A stretch of DNA of 10,143 bases from an uncultured Lachnospiraceae bacterium (GTDB lineage: Bacteria; Bacillota; Clostridia; Lachnospirales; Lachnospiraceae), in NCBI GenBank assembly GCA_934394615.1, contig CAKRRJ010000075.1, forward strand, positions 1-10,143, given 5' to 3'. The notes below the pieces were generated by a model. That model was given only the letters and a program-made list of their open reading frames with translations, ran no database searches and was not told where the DNA came from. Below, piece after piece: positions 1 through 5,347 of this stretch; the first letter of the stretch is position 1, and each line of letters opens with the position of its first letter. Made by a program: the position numbers and the translations under genes.

Positions 1-1074
1 ATCGTCAAGGTCGTAAAGAAAGAGCTGACCGTGCCGAAGGTAACCCAGTATTATTATGAAGTAAAGCCGAAGACCAAAGTAGAGGTAATGTGCCGTCTGC
101 TTGACATGTACGCGCCGAAGCTTTCTGTAGCATTCTGCAACACCAAAAAGCAGGTTGATGAGCTGGTGACGGAGCTGCAGGGACGCGGTTATTTCGCAGA
201 GGGTCTGCACGGAGACTTAAAGCAGGTACAGCGTGACCGCGTTATGAACAGCTTCCGCAACGGCCGCACAGAGATCTTGGTGGCAACAGACGTAGCTGCC
301 CGCGGTATTGACGTAGACGATGTAGAAGCGGTATTCAACTACGACATTCCGCAGGATGAGGAGTACTATGTACACCGTATTGGACGTACCGGCCGTGCGG
401 GCCGCGAGGGTATCGCATTTAACTTTGTAGTAGGCCGTGAGGTTTACAAACTGCGCGACATCCAGCGTTACTGCAAGACCAAGATTATCCCGCAGGCAAT
501 CCCGTCCCTGGATGATATTACCGAGATCAAGGCAGAGAAGATCCTGGATCAGGCAAAGGAAGTTCTGGCAGATATGGACTTAAGCCGCATCTCCCACATT
601 CTGGAGAAGAAGCTGTTAGAGGAGGATTATACTTCCCTGGAGCTGGCAGCAGCACTGCTTCGCATGAATATGGGTGAGGAGAACGAGGATATCATCTTTG
701 ACAACCGTCCGGCGAGATCTTTAGACGATCTGGATTCCAGACGTGACCGCGGTGACCGTGGAAACGGACGCGGCAGAAAAGACGGCAAGGGCAGAGACGG
801 ACGCGGAAACCGCGGCAGAAAGAACCAGGATGAGGATATGGCCCGCCTGTTCATCAACATCGGAAAAGACCAGAAGGTAAAACCGGGTGATATTCTGGGT
901 GCCATCGCAGGCGAATCCGGCATTTCCGGCCGTCTGGTGGGAAGCATCGATATGTACGACAAGTACACCTTCGTAGAAGTTCCGCAGGACTGCGCAGAGG
1001 AAGTACTCGAGTGCATGAAGAATGCCCGCATCAAGGGAAAGTCCGTTCATATGGAGCCTGCGAACGGAAGATAA
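1..1074 (+). CDS. DEAD-box ATP-dependent RNA helicase, C-terminal part (5' truncated by window edge)
   Basis: The frame is open from base 1, so the first domain (Walker A and DEAD box) lies upstream of the window. What remains is RecA-like domain 2 and the tail. Visible are helicase motif V (ATDVAARGID, about nt 283-312) and motif VI (HRIGRTGRAGR, nt 373-405), which contact ATP and RNA. A helical linker follows, then a very basic R/G/D-rich stretch (about nt 738-828), then a DbpA-type RNA-binding domain (about nt 838-1060, starting MARLFINIGKDQKVKPGDIL). This domain order is that of the DeaD/CsdA/CshA group, cytoplasmic helicases that remodel structured RNA in ribosome assembly, mRNA decay and cold growth. 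Codons are biased to GTA, GCA and CGT, more so than in the next genes, suggesting high expression. The family is certain; the exact paralogue is not, because the N-terminus is missing. Confidence 0.95.
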   Translation: MVKVVKKELTVPKVTQYYYEVKPKTKVEVMCRLLDMYAPKLSVAFCNTKKQVDELVTELQGRGYFAEGLHGDLKQVQRDRVMNSFRNGRTEILVATDVAARGIDVDDVEAVFNYDIPQDEEYYVHRIGRTGRAGREGIAFNFVVGREVYKLRDIQRYCKTKIIPQAIPSLDDITEIKAEKILDQAKEVLADMDLSRISHILEKKLLEEDYTSLELAAALLRMNMGEENEDIIFDNRPARSLDDLDSRRDRGDRGNGRGRKDGKGRDGRGNRGRKNQDEDMARLFINIGKDQKVKPGDILGAIAGESGISGRLVGSIDMYDKYTFVEVPQDCAEEVLECMKNARIKGKSVHMEPANGR

Positions 1075-1088
1075 ATATAGAGCAAAGC

Positions 1089-1122
1089 AAAGGCGCGTAT
1101 GGAAAGTACGCGCCTTTTGTGT
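1089..1122 (+). terminator. Rho-independent terminator of the helicase gene
   Basis: A perfect 9-bp G/C-rich stem, AGGCGCGTA (1091-1099) with TACGCGCCT (1107-1115), encloses a 7-nt loop. Two more A-T pairs sit at its base, and TTTTGTGTT follows. It starts 16 nt after the helicase stop codon. It separates the helicase from proC. The proC promoter must lie in or just after it, but the A/T-rich stretch 1120-1140 shows no convincing -35/-10 pair. Confidence 0.85.
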
Positions 1123-1161
1123 TAAAATATCTATTATAAATTTGCACAGGAGGACACGGAC

Positions 1162-1959
1162 ATGAAGCAGTTTGGATTTATCGGTATGGGCAACATGGGT
1201 TACGCGATCTTAAAGGGCCTTTTAAAGACCGTGGCACCGGATCAGCTCATTTTTTCGGCAAGGAATAAAGCGCATATGGAACAGGTGGCGGCAGAGACCG
1301 GAGTGTTTTATGCGGCGGACAACGCGGTCTGCGCAAGAGAGTGTGCCTGCCTGGTGCTGGCGGTAAAGCCGCAGCAGTTTGATACCGTGATCAGCGAGAT
1401 CCGCGATGTCATTACGAAGGACCAGATCATCATCTCCATTGCGCCGGGCATTAGCATCAAAGATCTGCAGGAGCGCTTTGGAACCGCCTGCCGCATTGTC
1501 CGTGCCATGCCGAATACCCCGGCTCTGGTTGGTGAGGGCATGACCGGCGTGTGCTATGACCGGTCGCAGTTTTCGGAGGAAGAGGAACAGACGATTGAAA
1601 AGCTGTTTACCTCATTTGGCCGCATGACGGTTGTGGAGGAAAAGCTGATGGACGCAGTCGTATGTGCCAGCGGAAGCTCACCGGCTTACGTTTACATGTT
1701 TATGGAAGCACTGGCCGACAGTGCTGTAAAATATGGTATCCCGCGGGCGGCGGCTTATGAGCTGGTGGCACAGACGGTGCTTGGCAGCGCGAAGATGCTG
1801 TTAGAGACCGGGGAACATCCAGGCCTTCTGAAAGATAAGGTCTGCTCCCCTGGCGGAACGACCATTGCCGGTGTGGCAGCGCTGGAAGAGTATGGCATGC
1901 GCAATGCCATTATGAAAGCGGCGGATGCCTGCTACGCAAAATGCCAGGGAATCAAATAA
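1162..1959 (+). CDS. proC: Pyrroline-5-carboxylate reductase
   Basis: ProC catalyses the last step of proline synthesis, reducing 1-pyrroline-5-carboxylate to L-proline with NAD(P)H in the cytosol. The 265-residue length is normal for the family. The N-terminal Rossmann fold begins with FGFIGMGNMG (residues 4-13), the dinucleotide-binding glycine motif. Further family blocks are RAMPNTPALVGEGMTG (114-129), SGSSPAYVYMF (170-180) and DKVCSPGGTTIAGV (225-238), the last being the C-terminal signature that forms the substrate pocket. An AGGAGG site lies 8 nt before the ATG and fixes the start. The gene is followed after 21 nt by the Nudix gene, so the two are probably co-transcribed. No glutamate kinase or gamma-glutamyl phosphate reductase gene is in the window. 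Confidence 0.97.
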   Translation: MKQFGFIGMGNMGYAILKGLLKTVAPDQLIFSARNKAHMEQVAAETGVFYAADNAVCARECACLVLAVKPQQFDTVISEIRDVITKDQIIISIAPGISIKDLQERFGTACRIVRAMPNTPALVGEGMTGVCYDRSQFSEEEEQTIEKLFTSFGRMTVVEEKLMDAVVCASGSSPAYVYMFMEALADSAVKYGIPRAAAYELVAQTVLGSAKMLLETGEHPGLLKDKVCSPGGTTIAGVAALEEYGMRNAIMKAADACYAKCQGIK

Positions 1960-1980
1960 AATCCAATGGAGGAAACGATC

Positions 1981-2577
1981 ATGAGTGCAGAACAGGAAGA
2001 AAAACGAAACGCAGGCCAGCCGGAGAACGGAGCGAAGATTGAGCCGGTTATCCGCACAGACCGCAAGCTCAAATATACCGGAACCATTTTAAAAATTTAT
2101 GAGGATACCGTGATCGCGAATGGTCACGAGGCACACTGGGATTTCATTCATCATGACGGGGCGGCTGCCGTAGTAGCTGTAGCGGACGATGGACAGCTCC
2201 TTATGGTGCGCCAGTACCGCAACGCGCTGGACCGTGAGACGCTGGAAATTCCGGCTGGCAAGCTGGACGCGCCGGATGAGCCGAAGATTGAGTGCGCCTA
2301 CCGTGAGCTGGAGGAGGAGACTGGCTACCGCTGTGAAAAGCTGGAGTATCTGATGAGTTTAAACACCACCGTAGCGTTCTGCGACGAGGCAATCGATATC
2401 TTTGTAGCGCGCAACTTAATCCCGTCCAAACAGCATCTTGATGAGGATGAGGTCATCAATGTGGAGCGCTGGAGCGTGAAAGACCTGCAGGAACTGATCT
2501 ATACCGGCAAACTTACAGACGCAAAGACGGTGGCAGCCGTTATGGCATACGCCGCAAAATACGGAGTGGAAGCATAG
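1981..2577 (+). CDS. nudF: Nudix hydrolase, probable ADP-ribose pyrophosphatase
   Basis: This is a 198-residue cytosolic Nudix enzyme, expected to cleave ADP-ribose to AMP and ribose 5-phosphate. The Nudix box runs from residue 93 to 116, starting AGKLD and ending RELEEETGY. Its glutamates bind the catalytic divalent metal ions. The spacing between the first glycine and RE is one residue longer than in the classical GX5EX7RE pattern; such a loop variant appears compatible with the ADPRase group. Strand motifs VVAVADDGQLLMVRQYR (64-80) and FCDEAIDIF (133-141) fit NudF-type enzymes. An in-frame ATG at 1966 was rejected because it overlaps the ribosome binding site GGAGG (1969-1973 region), which lies at ideal distance from the ATG at 1981. 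Its place before a SpoIIM-like gene and xerD matches the nudF neighbourhood of Bacillus. Substrate is inferred, not shown. Confidence 0.88.
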   Translation: MSAEQEEKRNAGQPENGAKIEPVIRTDRKLKYTGTILKIYEDTVIANGHEAHWDFIHHDGAAAVVAVADDGQLLMVRQYRNALDRETLEIPAGKLDAPDEPKIECAYRELEEETGYRCEKLEYLMSLNTTVAFCDEAIDIFVARNLIPSKQHLDEDEVINVERWSVKDLQELIYTGKLTDAKTVAAVMAYAAKYGVEA

Positions 2578-2615
2578 TCCTGCCTGTACCGCGCATAAAA
2601 TAAAAGGCAATGTCA

Positions 2616-2640
2616 CTGTGATGGTGCGCAACCGTTACAG
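2616..2640 (+). other. RNA hairpin in the gap before the SpoIIM-like gene
   Basis: CTGTGATGG (2616-2624) can pair over 9 bp with CCGTTACAG (2632-2640) around a 7-nt loop, TGCGCAA. Two of the pairs are G-U, which favours the plus-strand transcript as the folded molecule. No T-run follows, so it is not a terminator. The rest of the 2578-2697 gap shows no promoter or gene. Confidence 0.4.
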
Positions 2641-2697
2641 GGCAGCAAAGAAGACTGCGCAGCCTGGCCGGGCGGCATGAAAAAAGCGGGTGAGGCA

Positions 2698-3222
2698 ATG
2701 AGGACGGACCGGGCGGTAATGACCCTGGCAATCGCGGCACTTGGCGGATGGCTGGTTTCAGTGATGTTTTGTAACTGGCTGTTTTACAACAATATCGTAA
2801 ATTATGAGGTGCTGTACCGCGGGGTTGCGGATTCCTGGAGCAGGGCGCTTTCGCGCGGAAGAAGCGGGAAAATAAGCCTTTTGCTGATCCGGATCCTTCA
2901 GGTGGGAGTGGCAGCCGGAATAACCCGCAGCCGCTTCCGGAGAGCAGGCAGCCTCATTTTGGGAGCAGGATGTGGATTTGGCAGCGGATTATTTCTCACA
3001 CTGCTTGTCTGGAGCCTGGGACTTCCCGGCGGTGCTGTGTTTCTGGGTGCCGGGTTTCCGCAGGCGCTGGCGTATCTGCCCTGTATTTTCGTCCTTTTGA
3101 TCGGCGGATATTCCGGGCGGCCGGTGCAGAAAGACCGCCTAATCAGTGTGACAGTAGGACTTCTGGCTGCCGGAATCTGGCTGGAACTCTATGCAAACCC
3201 GTTTTTTCTAAAATTGTTCTAA
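2698..3222 (+). CDS. Small polytopic membrane protein, SpoIIM-like
   Basis: The protein has 174 residues from the ATG at 2698, preceded by a GGGTGAGG site at short distance. An in-frame ATG at 2677 has no good ribosome binding site. Five hydrophobic segments can be read at about residues 7-29, 59-76, 83-107, 120-137 and 148-164, separated by basic loops (RSRFRR at 77-82, RPVQKDR at 141-147). The run from LILGAGCGFGSG to FPQALAYLPCIFVLL recalls the second half of the SpoIIM/DUF95 family, whose members carry a glycine-rich helix and a [FL]P-x(5,6)-P helix. SpoIIM is part of the sporulation DMP complex with SpoIID and SpoIIP, which drives septal peptidoglycan removal during engulfment. Position between nudF and xerD also matches spoIIM in Bacillus. 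The loop after the first helix is shorter than in classical SpoIIM, so the role is uncertain; this may be a relative without the sporulation function. Confidence 0.72.
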   Translation: MRTDRAVMTLAIAALGGWLVSVMFCNWLFYNNIVNYEVLYRGVADSWSRALSRGRSGKISLLLIRILQVGVAAGITRSRFRRAGSLILGAGCGFGSGLFLTLLVWSLGLPGGAVFLGAGFPQALAYLPCIFVLLIGGYSGRPVQKDRLISVTVGLLAAGIWLELYANPFFLKLF

Positions 3223-3241
3223 AAAAATACAATGTAAAATT

Positions 3242-3286
3242 TACAACATATTGAGCATAAAAACGTCATATGTCCAATATGTTGTA
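3242..3286. repeat. 12-bp inverted repeat (operator or weak terminator)
   Basis: The arms TACAACATATTG (3242-3253) and CAATATGTTGTA (3275-3286) are perfect complements around a 21-nt spacer, and TTTTTATGTT follows the right arm. The stem is nearly all A-T, apart from a few G-C pairs, and the loop is long. It could end transcription of the SpoIIM-like gene, which stops 20 nt upstream, or serve as a binding site for a dimeric regulator upstream of the xerD promoter. The sequence does not decide between these. Confidence 0.5.
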
Positions 3287-3325
3287 TTTTTATGTTAATC
3301 AGAAAAAATGGGCTGAAATATGTGT

Positions 3326-3354
3326 TTGATTTTATAGAAAAATGCGGATATAAT
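3326..3354 (+). promoter_or_regulatory. Sigma-A promoter for xerD
   Basis: TTGATT (3326-3331) and a consensus TATAAT (3349-3354) are separated by 17 bp, the ideal spacing. Transcription would start near 3361, giving a leader of about 113 nt before xerD. Within that leader TTTTGCGCGG (3400-3409) pairs with CCGCGAAAAA (3422-3431) with one mismatch, a hairpin with no T-run after it. Confidence 0.75.
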
Positions 3355-3473
3355 GTATTCACATTGCCGAAATATGCAGTTTTTGCAGCAATAGAGCGGT
3401 TTTGCGCGGGTTTTGGCGCTGCCGCGAAAAAGCATGGACTGGAACTGTTTTGGGGAAATCGGGGTTTTGAAAA

Positions 3474-4325
3474 ATGACGACAGAAATAGAATCCTTTATC
3501 CATTATCTTGAGGAAGTAAAACGGTCCTCCAGAAATACTGTGGTATCGTACCAGCGGGACTTACGGCAGCTCAGGGAGTATCTGGAGCGCCAGGGAATCG
3601 CGGAGCCGGCCAAGGTGACAAGGACCAGCCTCAATTCTTATATTGTATATCTGGAGCGGAAGGGAAAAGCAACCACGACCATTTCCCGTGTGCTGGCATC
3701 CACAAAGGCCTTTTTTCATTATGAATATATGGAAGGTCATATCCGCAAAGACCCGGCGGAACTTTTAAAAACTCCGAAGATCGAAAAAAAGATTCCGGTC
3801 ATTCTGACGGTGGAGGAGGTTAACCGCTTTCTGGAACAGCCGGACGGCGGGAGTGCCAAAGAGCTGAGGGACAAGGCGATGCTGGAGCTTCTCTATGCGA
3901 CAGGCATCCGTGTTTCGGAACTCATCAATCTGGAGCTGTGCGATGTGAACCTCACGGTCGGTTTCCTCAACTGTCACGACGGTGAGAAGCTGCGGGTAAT
4001 CCCATTTAACAAAAAGGTGAGCCAGTATCTGCGCATTTATCTGGAAAAGGCAAGGCCGGAACTCTTAAAAGGAAATGAATCATCCTGGCTTTTCACAAAC
4101 TGCAGCGGAAAGCAGATGTCCCGTCAGGGTTTCTGGAAGATTGTGAAATATTATGGAGATAAGGCAGGGATTCAGGTGGATATCACGCCGCATACCCTGC
4201 GTCATTCCTTTGCCGCGCATCTCATCAGCAGCGGAGCGGACATCCAGGCGGTCCAGACCATGCTTGGGCATGCGGATCTGGCTACCACGCTGGCATATCA
4301 GGGATACATTCAGAATCAGAAGTAA
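3474..4325 (+). CDS. xerD: Tyrosine site-specific recombinase XerD
   Basis: XerD-type recombinases work with a partner at the dif site to resolve chromosome dimers before cell division. The 283 residues hold the N-terminal SAM-like core-binding domain (about 1-90) and the C-terminal catalytic domain (about 105-283). The catalytic set is complete: Arg146 in ATGIRVSEL, Lys172, His240 and Arg243 in HTLRHSFAAHL, His266 in MLGHADLATT, and the nucleophile Tyr275. Only eight residues follow Tyr275, so the protein is shorter at the C-terminus than usual XerD (about 295-300), which ends in a helix that docks on the neighbouring subunit. The ribosome binding site is poor (GGGG at 3461-3464, 9 nt before the ATG). 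Synteny with nudF and a SpoIIM-like gene favours the housekeeping XerD over a phage integrase. Confidence 0.9.
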   Translation: MTTEIESFIHYLEEVKRSSRNTVVSYQRDLRQLREYLERQGIAEPAKVTRTSLNSYIVYLERKGKATTTISRVLASTKAFFHYEYMEGHIRKDPAELLKTPKIEKKIPVILTVEEVNRFLEQPDGGSAKELRDKAMLELLYATGIRVSELINLELCDVNLTVGFLNCHDGEKLRVIPFNKKVSQYLRIYLEKARPELLKGNESSWLFTNCSGKQMSRQGFWKIVKYYGDKAGIQVDITPHTLRHSFAAHLISSGADIQAVQTMLGHADLATTLAYQGYIQNQK

Positions 4326-4327
4326 AG

Positions 4328-4380
4328 AAGGGATCCGACGAAGGCATAAGGTCCGGCAGGTCGGATGCCCTTTTTCTTTT
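4328..4380 (+). terminator. Rho-independent terminator after xerD
   Basis: AAGGGATCCGAC (4328-4339) pairs with GTCGGATGCCCTT (4360-4372), with a single bulged base, and TTTTTCTTTT follows. Inside the 20-nt loop a second, competing pairing of GGCAT (4343-4347) with ATGCC (4365-4369) is possible. It begins 2 nt after the xerD stop codon. Confidence 0.88.
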
Positions 4381-4404
4381 AGAATCATTCTGACGGGAAA
4401 TTTG

Positions 4405-4413
4405 TGGTATACT
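4405..4413 (+). promoter_or_regulatory. Extended -10 promoter for the amidase gene
   Basis: TGGTATACT is an extended -10 box: a TG one base before TATACT (4408-4413), which matches TATAAT at five of six bases. No good -35 is present, as is usual for extended -10 promoters. It lies between the xerD terminator and the amidase gene, giving a leader of roughly 64 nt. Confidence 0.55.
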
Positions 4414-4483
4414 TTAGAAAGCAGTGTGAAAGGTCCCTGTTTGCATGAAGTATGAACAGGAACATACAAAGGAGCGTGTGGAT

Positions 4484-5170
4484 ATGGCACGGGAAGAGGA
4501 AGCATACAGGCAGCAAAAAAGGCGCACGGGAAAGAGCAGGCGGAGAAAGCGGAAGGTCCGTACGCTGCTGTTCCTGGATATGGTGCTGTTTTTGGCGGTG
4601 CTTGTGGCTGGAGGCATCCTGCTTTGCCGGAATTTAAAACAGGAGCCGGACCAGCATCTTGCTGAGATCCAGGCTCCGGACTGGTGCACGGAAGAATTTC
4701 TGACCATCAACCCATATTCAAGACCTGGGACGAAGCGGCAGCATGTCCGGGATATCGTAGTGCATTATGTGGCTAATCCGGGCACGAGCGCAAAGCAGAA
4801 CCGGGATTATTTTGAGGGACTGAAGGATCAGACCGGGAGTCATACGGTTTCTGCGAGCAGCCATTTTGTGATCGGGACAGACGGAACCATCATCCAGTGT
4901 ATTCCGTTAGATGAGGTGGCCTATGCCAACTATCCGCGCAATGACGATACCGTGTCGATCGAGTGCTGCCATCCGGATGCGTCAGGAAAATTTACCGATG
5001 CCACCATTGCGTCGCTGGCAAAACTGACCCGCTGGCTGTGTGGGGAGCTTTCACTCGATGAAAAACACATCATCCGTCACTATGATGTAATTGGAAAAAA
5101 CTGTCCGAAGTATTATGTGGAACACGAGGATGCCTGGAAGAATCTGAAAAAACAGCTGGCAGCCCCGTAA
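4484..5170 (+). CDS. Membrane-anchored N-acetylmuramoyl-L-alanine amidase (Amidase_2 family)
   Basis: This enzyme class cuts the amide bond between N-acetylmuramic acid and L-alanine in peptidoglycan, using a zinc ion. The 228-residue protein has a strongly basic cytoplasmic N-terminus (residues 9-26), one membrane helix (about 27-48) and an outside domain, a type II membrane protein. The Amidase_2/PGRP-like domain spans about 84-225. Probable zinc ligands are His94 in IVVHYVANPG, His199 in RHYDVIG and Cys207 in KNCPKYY; Glu160 in VSIECCH is also conserved in such folds. The in-frame ATG at 4445 was passed over because AAAGGAG (4468-4474) lies 9 nt before the ATG at 4484. There is no SH3b or LysM cell-wall binding domain. 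Before insertion of the repeat at 5188, topB would have followed after only 36 nt. The physiological role (cell separation, recycling or germination) cannot be told. Confidence 0.9.
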   Translation: MAREEEAYRQQKRRTGKSRRRKRKVRTLLFLDMVLFLAVLVAGGILLCRNLKQEPDQHLAEIQAPDWCTEEFLTINPYSRPGTKRQHVRDIVVHYVANPGTSAKQNRDYFEGLKDQTGSHTVSASSHFVIGTDGTIIQCIPLDEVAYANYPRNDDTVSIECCHPDASGKFTDATIASLAKLTRWLCGELSLDEKHIIRHYDVIGKNCPKYYVEHEDAWKNLKKQLAAP

Positions 5171-5179
5171 TACACGCGG

Positions 5180-5187
5180 ATAACAAC
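5180..5187 (+). repeat. Left copy of an 8-bp target-site duplication
   Basis: ATAACAAC directly abuts the left terminal inverted repeat of the element at 5188-5320. The same eight bases recur exactly at the other border. Confidence 0.75.
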
Positions 5188-5320
5188 GTTACTGTACACG
5201 GGTAGGCATTTTCTGAACTGAAAATGCCGTATGATACAGTGATGGCAGCAGATTTTGCCGATTTGGAATGCAAAGCACCGGCAAAATCCGTTGCTGTTTG
5301 CGCAACGCGTGAACAGTAAC
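5188..5320 (+). mobile_element. MITE-like hairpin element, copy 1 (133 bp, with target-site duplication)
   Basis: The element starts GTTACTGTACACG and ends CGTGAACAGTAAC, terminal inverted repeats with 12 of 13 matches. An identical 8-bp ATAACAAC flanks both ends. It encodes no protein. Three stems fill it: GGCATTTTC/GAAAATGCC (5205-5213 with 5220-5228), GATTTTGCCG/CGGCAAAATC (5251-5260 with 5279-5288), and a 14-bp stem 5290-5303 with 5307-5320 around an AAC loop, including three G-U pairs in the plus-strand RNA. A second copy, about 91% identical (11 substitutions and one 1-base gap in 134), lies inverted at 8901-9034. The pattern fits a non-autonomous element moved by a transposase encoded elsewhere; several DDE families, such as IS66, ISL3 and IS256, make 8-bp duplications. 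The source family is not identified. It separates the amidase gene from topB and forms part of any topB leader. Confidence 0.85.
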
Positions 5321-5328
5321 ATAACAAC
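5321..5328 (+). repeat. Right copy of the 8-bp target-site duplication
   Basis: ATAACAAC directly follows the right terminal inverted repeat and matches 5180-5187 at all eight positions. Confidence 0.75.
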
Positions 5329-5347
5329 AGAAAGGAATCCTGATCTT

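Noticed and set aside
1120..1145. Promoter for proC
   Set aside because: TATTAT and TATAAA words are present in the A/T-rich stretch, but no -35 stands at a suitable distance, so I did not call one.
2970..3254. Overlapping 94-codon plus-strand frame within the SpoIIM-like gene
   Set aside because: It is an alternative-frame shadow without a ribosome binding site; the main frame has coherent membrane segments.
5255..5347. N-terminal extension of topB through the repeat element
   Set aside because: The extra 31 codons come from the element's 3' half. The conserved Toprim start and a ribosome binding site belong to the ATG at 5348.
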